Shown here one piece after another: positions 17,815 through 24,111 of a stretch of DNA of 32,124 nt. The position numbers and the translations under genes are program-made. The stretch is from JAHIJO01 sp964486075 (lineage in GTDB: Bacteria; Verrucomicrobiota; Kiritimatiellia; JAAZAB01). Position 1 is the stretch's first letter; each line of letters starts with the position of its first letter. The stretch is from the NCBI GenBank assembly GCA_964486075.1, contig CAZALU010000032.1, positions 1-32,124 of the forward strand. Reading direction: 5' to 3'. The notes below the pieces were generated by a model. That model was not told where the DNA came from and did no database searches. It saw only the letters and a program-made list of their open reading frames with translations.

Positions 17815-19039
17815 TTTCAAGATACCCATCGGACCTCAGCATCCGGCCTTGAAGGAACCGGAAAACTTCACCATTACCCTGAATGGCGAAACCATTATCA
17901 GCATGGACATGCGTTTGGGTTACAATCATCGCGGCATAGAAAAGGCCTGCGAGGAGCGCAACTATACTCAGGCCATGTATATTGTCGAACGGGTTTGCGG
18001 CATCTGTTCCCACTCGCATGCCACCTGCTTCGTTCAAACGGTGGAGGAAATCGCCGGCTTGGCAGTTCCGCCGCGCGCGCAGTATATCCGCACCATCATC
18101 GGCGAGTTGGAGCGCATGCACAGCCATCTGCTCTGGCTGGGCGTGGCCGCTCATGAAATCGGATTCGACACCCTGCTCATGTATTCCTGGCGGGATCGCG
18201 AGGTGGTCATGGATACCCTGGCCGCCCTCTCCGGTAACCGCGTAAATTACGGCATGAACACCATCGGCGGCGTGCGCCGCGATCTAAGCCAGGAACAGCT
18301 GGCCGATCTGCTGAAGGCCATGGACATCCTGGAAGAGCGCACTAAGTATTATATCGAAGTGGCTTCCGAAGAAACCACTCTCATCAAACGCCTTGCCGAC
18401 GTGGGCTACCTTTCGCATGAAGATGCCGTGTCCCTGGGCGCCATCGGCCCCACTGGACGCGCCTCCGGCGTTGACTCCGATACCCGGCGGGACGACCCAT
18501 ACCTTGCCTACAAGGACTTGGAATTTAAGGTCATTACGGATACCCATAACGATGTCTACGGCCGCACCCTCGTGCGCGTGGGCGAATTAATACAGTCCTA
18601 CAGCATGGTGCGCCAGCTGGTTGCCAAAATACCTGACGGCCCAATTACGGTCAAGGCGCCCAGAAAGATCCCAATCGGCGAAGCATTCGGCCGCTACGAA
18701 GCGCCGCGAGGTGAGGATGTTCATTACGTCAAGGCCAACGGAACGGATAAGCCCGAGCGGGTTAAAATCCGTGCGCCAACCCTGGCCAACGTGCAAGCGG
18801 TAGCTAAAATGATGGAGAATAACCGCCTGGCGGATGTGCCGATCATTGTAGCCGCCATCGATCCTTGTTTTTCCTGCACCGACCGTATGATCAGGGTCAA
18901 CGGGGCGGCGGCCGGGCAAAAGCAAATTTTCTCCTGGCAGGATCTGCACAAATACAGCCTGGACTGGTACCGCAAGCAGGGAGTTGATTTCACGGACCTG
19001 AACAAGAAACTGCAGCAGAAAAAAGGGTTATTGAAATAG
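17807..19039 (+). CDS. [NiFe]-hydrogenase large (catalytic) subunit, NuoD-like (group 4)
   Basis: A 410-residue catalytic subunit for 2H+ + 2e- <-> H2. Both nickel-ligand pairs are intact: C64/C67 in ERVCGICSHSH and C354/C357 in DPCFSCTDRM. This separates it from NuoD, where they are lost. As in HycE, the DPCxSCTDR motif is followed by a tail (50 residues after R360) that should be cut off by a maturation protease after nickel insertion; a matching protease lies at 20617. Other conserved blocks are IGPQHPALKEPENF near the N-terminus and LGYNHRGIEK. GGAGG at 17793-17797 fixes ATG 17807, inside the end of the C-like gene. The longer frame back to 17678 is an artefact. The subunit faces the cytoplasm and probably exchanges electrons with ferredoxin through the I-like subunit. 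Confidence 0.96.
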   Translation: MANFKIPIGPQHPALKEPENFTITLNGETIISMDMRLGYNHRGIEKACEERNYTQAMYIVERVCGICSHSHATCFVQTVEEIAGLAVPPRAQYIRTIIGELERMHSHLLWLGVAAHEIGFDTLLMYSWRDREVVMDTLAALSGNRVNYGMNTIGGVRRDLSQEQLADLLKAMDILEERTKYYIEVASEETTLIKRLADVGYLSHEDAVSLGAIGPTGRASGVDSDTRRDDPYLAYKDLEFKVITDTHNDVYGRTLVRVGELIQSYSMVRQLVAKIPDGPITVKAPRKIPIGEAFGRYEAPRGEDVHYVKANGTDKPERVKIRAPTLANVQAVAKMMENNRLADVPIIVAAIDPCFSCTDRMIRVNGAAAGQKQIFSWQDLHKYSLDWYRKQGVDFTDLNKKLQQKKGLLK

Positions 19040-19044
19040 TTTTC

Positions 19045-19119
19045 TGTCATTCTGGACAATGCGCATAATCTCCACCACGGCCATCACCGTTGAGATTCCC
19101 TGCTATGCTCGGAATGACA
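19045..19119. repeat. Degenerate TGTCATTC..GAATGACA inverted repeat
   Basis: TGTCATTCTGG at the left and CGGAATGACA at the right, with AATCTC / GAGATT inside, form an imperfect hairpin that fills most of the 129-bp gap after the large subunit. It belongs to the same family as the better preserved core of the element at 31766-31900 (TGTCATTTCGAGCGTAGCG..). Confidence 0.6.
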
Positions 19120-19168
19120 TGCCGCCTTTTATCAAGCGCTGGGCACAGAATAGAGAGCTGAATACATC

Positions 19169-20110
19169 ATGTTATTGTCATTGTTCCAGATGTTTATTTT
19201 TCCAGGGTTACTGTTTTTGTTAATCTTCGGGCTGGTCATGGAATTCGCGGATCGCAAGATTCATGCCCGCTTACAGAACCGGATCGGTCCGCCCTGGTTC
19301 CAGCCTTTCGCCGATATAATCAAGCTCTGCGCAAAGGAAGACATCATCCCGGGGGAAGCGGAACCGATCATGTTCAAACTGATGCCGGTCTTCGCCCTGG
19401 CATCCGTCGTAACCGCCTTTTTCTACATCCCCCTGGGAACCACACAGGCGCTTTACTCATTCAACGGGGATCTGATTGTGGTGATCTACCTGTTGACGAT
19501 TCCCACGCTGACGTTTTTCCTGGCCGGATGGCATTCCACCTCCCTTTTTGCCATGATCGGTGCGACGCGCACCCTGACCCAGCTGTTCGCCTATGAAGTA
19601 CCGTTGTTCATGTCAATCCTGGCCCCCGCCCTGCTGGCCGGCACCTGGTCATTGAGCGAAATGGCCGTCTTCTATGACAAACACCCCGCTTATGCCGCGT
19701 TCAATATAATCGGACTGTGCGTGGCCTTGATCGCCCTGCAGGGCAAACTGGAGCGGGTGCCTTTCGACATCCCCGAAGCCGAGACCGAGATCGTGGGCGG
19801 CACCTTTACCGAATACGGCGGACGATTCCTGGCGTTTTTCCGTATGGCCATTAATATCGAAGCAGTGGTCGGCGCTTCACTGATCGCCGCCGTTTTCCTA
19901 CCATTCGGGTTCGGACTGGGCGCCGGGCTTGGATTTGTTTTTTACCTGCTGAAGGTGCTGGCGGTCATAGCCCTGCTGGCGCTCCTGCGTACGCTTCTGG
20001 CCCGCTTGCGAATCGAGCAGATGGTCATTTTCTGCTGGCGCATCGTGGCCCCGGCCGCCCTGCTGCAACTCCTTATTAACCTGATCTTAAGCGGAGCATT
20101 GCCCTCATGA
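19169..20110 (+). CDS. Hydrogenase membrane subunit, NuoH-like (EchB/HycD-type)
   Basis: A 313-residue protein with about eight helices that anchors the catalytic arm to the membrane arm. Family blocks include FADRKIHARLQNRIGPPWFQPFADIIKL near the N-terminus. The acidic loop ERVPFDIPEAETEIVGGTFTEYGG is the most conserved part of NuoH and of hydrogenase subunits such as EchB and HycD, and is thought to couple redox chemistry to ion movement. Length and topology are normal. The TGA overlaps the start of the ferredoxin-like subunit (ATGA, 20107-20110). The start at ATG 19169 follows a weak GAGAG site. Confidence 0.94.
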   Translation: MLLSLFQMFIFPGLLFLLIFGLVMEFADRKIHARLQNRIGPPWFQPFADIIKLCAKEDIIPGEAEPIMFKLMPVFALASVVTAFFYIPLGTTQALYSFNGDLIVVIYLLTIPTLTFFLAGWHSTSLFAMIGATRTLTQLFAYEVPLFMSILAPALLAGTWSLSEMAVFYDKHPAYAAFNIIGLCVALIALQGKLERVPFDIPEAETEIVGGTFTEYGGRFLAFFRMAINIEAVVGASLIAAVFLPFGFGLGAGLGFVFYLLKVLAVIALLALLRTLLARLRIEQMVIFCWRIVAPAALLQLLINLILSGALPS

Positions 20111-20574
20111 TCAAACCTGGAAAAATGCTCCGCGAAGTCCTGAAATCCTTTTTCATGAAGTCGGCAACGGTGCTTTACCCATACGTCGAAGTCCCGATGC
20201 CCGCCCGGTTCCGGGGTCGAATCCGCTTCATAGCTCCCAAATGCATTGGCTGCAAGCTGTGCATGCGGGATTGTCCGACCAATTGCATCACGATCACCAA
20301 GGTCGGCGAGAAACGCTTTCAGGCCGTCTTCGACCTGGATCAGTGCATTTACTGCGCCCAGTGCGTGGATAGCTGTCCTAAGAAGGCCTTGGAAATTACC
20401 GCGGACTACGAGCTGGCCCAGCTGTCAAGGTCCAAGTTGAAGCTGACATACCAGGCCGCGCCGCCTGCGCCTGCGCAACCCGCAGCGCCGGCCAACGCTG
20501 ATCCGGTTTCGGGACCAGTCGCTGCCGAAAAACAACAAGATGATTCACCAAAGAACGCAAAGACACAAAACTAA
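20107..20574 (+). CDS. Hydrogenase 2x[4Fe-4S] ferredoxin-like subunit, NuoI-like (EchF/HycF-type)
   Basis: A 155-residue electron-transfer subunit linking an external donor, probably ferredoxin, to the small subunit. Two complete cluster motifs are seen: C46-C49-C52-C56 in CIGCKLCMRDCP and C80-C83-C86-C90 in CIYCAQCVDSCP. The N-terminal amphipathic stretch (LREVLKSFFMKSATVLYPY) is typical of the membrane-facing end of NuoI. From about residue 115 the protein turns into a Pro/Ala-rich tail with no family counterpart. The last nine residues or so (SPKNAKTQN) are encoded by an intergenic-type repeat that runs past the stop codon, so the C-terminus has probably been changed by repeat insertion. 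The conserved core is intact. Confidence 0.94.
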   Translation: MIKPGKMLREVLKSFFMKSATVLYPYVEVPMPARFRGRIRFIAPKCIGCKLCMRDCPTNCITITKVGEKRFQAVFDLDQCIYCAQCVDSCPKKALEITADYELAQLSRSKLKLTYQAAPPAPAQPAAPANADPVSGPVAAEKQQDDSPKNAKTQN

Positions 20575-20620
20575 AAGAACAATATCGATAGTGGTCCTTT
20601 GCGATCTTTGTGGTCAATGG
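20545..20620. repeat. AAAGAACGCAAAGACAC..CTTTGCGATCTTTGTGG inverted repeat
   Basis: The left arm (CACCAAAGAACGCAAAGACACAAA, about 20545-20568) lies inside the 3-prime end of the ferredoxin-subunit gene. The right arm (TTTGCGATCTTTGTGGTCAATGG, about 20598-20620) supplies the ATG used by the protease gene. The arms are imperfect inverted copies. From general knowledge this sequence class is common as an intergenic repeat in environmental bacteria; that prevalence was not checked here. Confidence 0.6.
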
Positions 20621-21150
20621 AAACAAAACGCTCATCGCGGGATATATGCGGGCTGAAAGCCAGCCTGCGCGAAGCACGGCGCGTAGCCGTCGTCGGCATC
20701 GGGTCCGAGTTACGTGGCGACGATTGCGCCGGACTGTTGGTCATTCACGAACTGCGCCTTGCATCCAAGCGCAACCCTTCTTCAGCCGCTCGCGACAAAA
20801 CTTCGCCACAAATCCGGTTATTCGAAGGCGGAACTGCCCCGGAAAACCTGACCGGCGCCATCCTGCGCTGGCAACCTTCACATATATTGCTGATCGATGC
20901 CGCCGGCCTGGGGCTGAACCCGGGCACAGCGCAGTTGATCGAACCGGATCAAATCGCCGGCCTATCCTTTTCGACACACGCCCTGCCGCTTAAAATGCTA
21001 ACCGATTACCTGGTCCAATCGCACCCCTGCCAAATCATATTGATCGGCATTCAGCCCGAGTGCACGGACTTCGGCAGCGTAGTATCCGGGGAAGTCAAAC
21101 AGGCCGCGCGGCGAGTCGCCCAGGAAATCCTGGACGCGGTCATGGAATAA
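20617..21150 (+). CDS. [NiFe]-hydrogenase maturation endopeptidase (HycI/HoxM family)
   Basis: Removes the C-terminal tail of the hydrogenase large subunit once nickel is bound. Of 177 residues the family motifs are clear: VVGIGSELRGDDCAGLLV (metal-binding Asp at 35/36), LLIDAAGLGLNPGTAQLIE (D94), FSTHALPLKML (H121) and IGIQPE. The Asp-Asp-His set matches the nickel-sensing ligands described for HycI. It is the last gene of the cluster, directly serving the large subunit encoded about 1.6 kb upstream, and no other hyp genes are in the window. ATG 20617 lies in the right arm of an inverted repeat and has no good Shine-Dalgarno; TTG 20599 is also in frame. Conserved sequence begins near residue 17, so the true start may have been rebuilt by the repeat. 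Confidence 0.93.
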   Translation: METKRSSRDICGLKASLREARRVAVVGIGSELRGDDCAGLLVIHELRLASKRNPSSAARDKTSPQIRLFEGGTAPENLTGAILRWQPSHILLIDAAGLGLNPGTAQLIEPDQIAGLSFSTHALPLKMLTDYLVQSHPCQIILIGIQPECTDFGSVVSGEVKQAARRVAQEILDAVME

Positions 21151-21345
21151 TCTTGAAAACCTGATCGTGTTCGCGAGCATGCTGTGGGACCTTGACTCCG
21201 ATACCGTCTCCCTTTTGGGCCAGCATAACGTTTTGATGTTCCGGCTGCATCGTCTCAACACGGCAACTGAAAGCGCTGGGGTGGCCCTTGATCCGAATGG
21301 TATGACCCGCTGCCAAACAGTCCGTAAAAAAACTTGAATGCCGTC
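21140..21345 (-). pseudogene. 5-prime-truncated remnant of a small EF-Tu domain-2-like protein
   Basis: The minus strand reads, up to TGA at 21142-21140, about 65 codons without a stop: FFTDCLAAGHTIRIKG, then a Phe/Cys/Val segment, ETMQPEHQNVMLAQKGDG, IGVKV, and a C-terminal HDQVFKIIP. The order GxTIxIKG..F..V..MQ.EHQ.V..A..GD.IG.KV..D.V.K matches the conserved body of the small (about 85-residue) stand-alone translation-factor-like beta-barrel proteins. The first 20 or so residues of that family (xIGKVTHYFxKIGVAVV) are missing: the frame runs into a stop (TAA near 21356) with no start codon between. The 3-prime end overlaps the protease gene tail-to-tail by 11 bp. A non-ATG start or a diverged N-terminus cannot be fully excluded. 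Confidence 0.6.
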
Positions 21346-21410
21346 CAATTATCTGGTATTTTTACATACAGATTCTGCGGAATACCCCAAGAAAGATGAA
21401 AAACGAGGAT

Positions 21411-21590
21411 GTACCACGGACGGAGAACAGGAGACACGGAGATCGATCTGTCTGCGCGATCTCCTTTCATCTCCCCACCGAGTGTTGCGCGCATTTTGCG
21501 TAGGGCGCAGCGCCCTGCACAAAATACGCGCAACGGTGGATCGGGAGGGGAAATGTGCGGAGAGATTCTTTCTCCGTGCCTCCAGCAAAG
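21411..21590. repeat. Long imperfect palindrome, MITE-like
   Basis: The centre is a strong hairpin: left arm 21484-21508 (GTTGCGCG..AGGGCGC), one-base loop, right arm 21510-21534, with 22 of 25 positions paired. The symmetry continues outward through CACCG/CGGTG (21476-21480 with 21534-21538) and CTCCC/GGGAG to GAGACACGGAG at about 21430 and CTCCGTGCCTC at about 21572-21583. The whole is thus an imperfect palindrome of roughly 155 bp. Open frames on both strands here are translations of the two arms and mirror each other; they are not genes. The left flank contains ACCACGGAcGGAGAAC, also seen at 32038. Confidence 0.7.
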
Positions 21591-21610
21591 CGAGTGGTGA
21601 AAGGCTGGGG

Positions 21611-21670
21611 TTGCCACATCTGTGGCAAAGTGGCCACTTGCACTTAGCGACGTGGCGGGCACAGCCCGCT
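21611..21670. repeat. Cluster of three small palindromes before the radical SAM gene
   Basis: TTGCCACA-TC-TGTGGCAA (21611-21628), AAGTGGCCACTT (21628-21639) and GCGGGC-ACA-GCCCGC (21655-21669) lie within 60 bp, directly upstream of the start at 21687. They fill the rest of the 21346-21686 gap, where no gene or promoter is apparent. Confidence 0.55.
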
Positions 21671-21686
21671 TTGGCCAGACAATCCC

Positions 21687-22688
21687 ATGAAAACGGCAGC
21701 ATTCTGGCAGTCAACGGTAGCCGGTAAAATTCAATGCGAGCTCTGCCCGCATCACTGCCTGCTCAGCGATGGGCAGACCGGGCGTTGCGGCATCCGCACC
21801 GCCTTGCATGGCAGTCTCCAGGCACGCGGCTATGGCTTGCTGTCCGGCGCACACAGCGACCCGATCGAGAAGAAACCGCTCTATCATTTTCACCCCGGAA
21901 GCACGATCTTCAGCATCGGCGGCTGGGGCTGTAATTTCGTCTGCGACTTCTGCCAGAACTGGAACATTTCCCAGCAGGTAGATTTTAATTCCAAGACAAC
22001 ATCCCCCGCCCTGGTCGTTCAATCCGCCCGTCGGGCAAGCGCCATCGGCATCGCCTACACCTATAACGAACCGATGATCAACATCGAATACGTCCACGAT
22101 TGCGCTGAGCTGGCCCGCCAGCAAGGGCTGCTCAATGTGCTGGTGACCAACGGCTATATCGAGGAAAAACCAGCCGCATGGCTCCTGCCGCTGATGGATG
22201 CGCTAAACATCGATATCAAGAGCATGGACGAAGAGTTTTACCGGAAGCAGTGCCGCGGCACCCTAAATCCAGTGCTCAAGTTTGCGCGCCAGACCATCGC
22301 CGCCGGCTGTCACCTTGAAATCACCAACCTGCTCATTCCAGGGTTAAACGATGCCGAGCAGCAAGTCGGCCGGCTCTCCCGCTGGATGCTTGAGAACCTC
22401 GGTAAATCAACGCCGCTCCACCTGAGCGCGTATCGCCCGGAATTCAACATGAACCTCCCGCCAACCCCGATTGCCGTCCTGGAACGGGCCGACGCACGCT
22501 GCCGTCAGGATTTGGATTATGTGTACATGGGCAACGTGCGCAGCGCCGATGGCCAGAACACCGCGTGCCCGCAATGCAATAATATCCTGGTCGAGCGCAG
22601 CGGGTACAGCATCGCAATCACCGGCATCGTCGGCAACGCCTGCACAAAGTGCGGCCGCAAGGTCGATCTGCAAATCAATCAGGGCTGA
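21687..22688 (+). CDS. amrS: AmmeMemoRadiSam-type radical SAM protein
   Basis: A 333-residue radical S-adenosylmethionine enzyme. The cluster motif is C82-x3-C86-x2-C89 in GCNFVCDFCQNWNIS. An N-terminal cysteine set (C17, C20, C24 in CELCPHHC; C34 in TGRCGIR) is typical of AmrS/PflA-like activases. The block YTYNEPMINIEYVHDCAELA and the DIKSMDEEFYRK..LNPVL region match the family. The C-terminus holds a further two CxxC pairs (CPQC, CTKC), a zinc-ribbon-like end. Genomes usually pair this enzyme with AMMECR1 and MEMO domain proteins, whose product is not established; neither partner is in this window. The start has no Shine-Dalgarno and follows palindromes. The gene may be independent of the hydrogenase cluster. 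Other PflA-like activases are the main alternative. Confidence 0.85.
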   Translation: MKTAAFWQSTVAGKIQCELCPHHCLLSDGQTGRCGIRTALHGSLQARGYGLLSGAHSDPIEKKPLYHFHPGSTIFSIGGWGCNFVCDFCQNWNISQQVDFNSKTTSPALVVQSARRASAIGIAYTYNEPMINIEYVHDCAELARQQGLLNVLVTNGYIEEKPAAWLLPLMDALNIDIKSMDEEFYRKQCRGTLNPVLKFARQTIAAGCHLEITNLLIPGLNDAEQQVGRLSRWMLENLGKSTPLHLSAYRPEFNMNLPPTPIAVLERADARCRQDLDYVYMGNVRSADGQNTACPQCNNILVERSGYSIAITGIVGNACTKCGRKVDLQINQG

Positions 22689-22758
22689 GGATAGCCGGGA
22701 TAAGCTCGGCTAAACCAACTGAATGTATGAATTAGACGCTGCGGCGGATAACTCCGAC

Positions 22759-22825
22759 TGTAGCCGACCACGTTGGGGTCGGCTCCGAAAACCGCGCCCA
22801 ACCCGGCAGCTGCCGGACTACAAAA
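22759..22825. repeat. TGTAGCCGAC..CTACAAAA repeat, copy 1
   Basis: TGTAGCCGACcacgttgGGTCGGC forms the left hairpin, and CCGGCAGCTGCCGG (22803-22816) is a perfect palindrome followed by ACTACAAAA. Related copies are at 28197-28249 (partial), 28478-28510 (right half) and 29459-29545 (full). The open frame drawn through this DNA (22723-22989) is repeat sequence, not a gene. Confidence 0.7.
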
Positions 22826-22900
22826 AAACGTCCGCCAAAGCTATGGCGGCAGCGAAAGGCGGATTCGCAGCAGATAGAAAACTCCTATACATTAAAGGAG

Positions 22901-22937
22901 AGCAGGCTGTAAGCCTGCTATTTTCAAAGGAGGCCTT
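22901..22937 (+). promoter_or_regulatory. Leader hairpin and strong ribosome-binding site of the DUF4139 operon
   Basis: AGCAGGCT-GTA-AGCCTGCT (22901-22919) is a perfect 8-bp stem followed by ATTTTC. AAAGGAGG (22926-22933) then sits just before ATG 22938. A second AAAGGAG (22894-22900) and an upstream ACTCCT (22881-22886) could pair with each other, or ACTCCT could pair with the true Shine-Dalgarno. That allows, but does not prove, a switchable leader. Confidence 0.45.
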
Positions 22938-24101
22938 ATGCAACATCGTATCTTGTTCGCTTGTCTGTCCCTGCTTACTCTCTCGGTGATCAGCGCCCAG
23001 GCCCGCGTCAAGCTGGTGGCACTGCCGGAGCGCGCGCGGGTGGTCGTCTCCTTGACCAATCCGAATGCAACCCTGGTCGAGGAGGAACGTATCCTGACCT
23101 TGCAGAAAGGCGTCAACCAGGTGGACTTCTCCTGGCGCGGGGTGAATATCGATCCCAGCTCCATCCAGGTCCGGTTGTTGGGGCATCCCGAGACGGTGCT
23201 GGTCCTCAATACAAGTTATCCGCCGAATGAAAACGCCCTGATCTGGGAGATCAGCAGTCCGGCCGCGCAGGAGGAACGCATACGCATCTCATACCTGCTG
23301 AACGGACTGGGACGTGATGTGGTTTACAAGGCCGTGGCGGAGTCAGACGAGAAGGCGCTCGCCCTTCGTAACTACCTGCGCCTGCGGAACGATTCGGGCG
23401 AGGACCTGGCCGCCGCCGAACTGGATATCGGCTACGGCACAGCCTTCACCCGCAGCGTCGAGAACGGCGAGATCGTCGAACTGCTCTCGGAGCAGATCAA
23501 CGGCGTCGCGATCAAGAAAATCCTCACCTGGGACGCCGCGCTCCAGCCGTGGGATCCGGAATATCAGAAGCAAACCATCGGCCTGCCGCTTTCCTACGAA
23601 ATCCGGAACGACAAGGCGTCTCAACTCGGCGAACACACGCTCCTGCCCGGCAAGGCACGGATATTCATCAAGACCGGCGCGCAGGGCGAAGGCGTGGCCT
23701 TTACCGGGGAAGACTGGGCGCAACTCACGCCAGTGGATCGCGATCTGAAGCTGTATATCGGCCAGAGCCGCGACGTAAAAGTCACCCAGCGCAAAACCCG
23801 GGATGATAAGACCAATCTCCGCCGCAACACCAACAATAACGTCGTGCTGTGGGACACCGACGAGATCATCAAGATCGAGATCGAAAACTTCAAGAAAGAG
23901 GAGGTCGCACTCGTCATCGTCGAGCATATCCCCGGCTACTGGAAAATGGTGGAAAGCACCCACGAGTTCAAACGAAAGGACGCTTTCACAATCGAATATC
24001 ATTTGACATTACCGCAGGAATCCAGCGGCGGCAAAAAGACGCTGATCACGCTCAACTACACCCGTCATAACGTCCAAGGTAATGAACCGGCCACCTTCTG
24101 A
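22938..24101 (+). CDS. Exported DUF4139-like protein, paralogue 1
   Basis: 387 residues with a clear Sec signal peptide (hydrophobic ILFACLSLLTLSVISAQA, cleavage near residue 22), so periplasmic or surface-exposed. The body is all-beta in character, with alternating hydrophobic strands. The segment ISYLLNGLGRDVVYKAVAES..LRLRNDSGEDLAAAELDIGYG resembles the core of DUF4139 (mucoidy-inhibitor-A-like) proteins, where a YxxxGLxWxxxY block precedes a N-x-S/T-GxD block. It lacks the N-terminal coiled-coil region common in that family. It aligns along its length with the next gene, for example KGVNQVDFSWRGVNIDPSSI against KGLNKLEFSWANTLIDPTSV. The ribosome-binding site is strong and the gap to the next gene is 10 bp. 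Function unknown; a role in the envelope or in extracellular polymer assembly is only a guess. Confidence 0.8.
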   Translation: MQHRILFACLSLLTLSVISAQARVKLVALPERARVVVSLTNPNATLVEEERILTLQKGVNQVDFSWRGVNIDPSSIQVRLLGHPETVLVLNTSYPPNENALIWEISSPAAQEERIRISYLLNGLGRDVVYKAVAESDEKALALRNYLRLRNDSGEDLAAAELDIGYGTAFTRSVENGEIVELLSEQINGVAIKKILTWDAALQPWDPEYQKQTIGLPLSYEIRNDKASQLGEHTLLPGKARIFIKTGAQGEGVAFTGEDWAQLTPVDRDLKLYIGQSRDVKVTQRKTRDDKTNLRRNTNNNVVLWDTDEIIKIEIENFKKEEVALVIVEHIPGYWKMVESTHEFKRKDAFTIEYHLTLPQESSGGKKTLITLNYTRHNVQGNEPATF

Positions 24102-24111
24102 GGGATAAACC

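Noticed and set aside
10455..20574. Reading the cluster as respiratory complex I
   Set aside because: The D-like subunit has both nickel CxxC pairs and a cleavable tail, the B-like subunit has CxxC in place of CC, NuoE/F/G are absent and a hydrogenase protease follows.
21255..21727. Overlapping frames on both strands resembling each other (e.g. RVLRAFC.GR.AL)
   Set aside because: They are translations of the two arms of a large palindrome, so the similarity reflects the inverted repeat and not homologous genes.
22692..22712. TAGCCG..CGGCTA hairpin after the radical SAM gene as a terminator
   Set aside because: The stem is only 6 bp and is followed by AAACC rather than a T-run, so there is not enough support.
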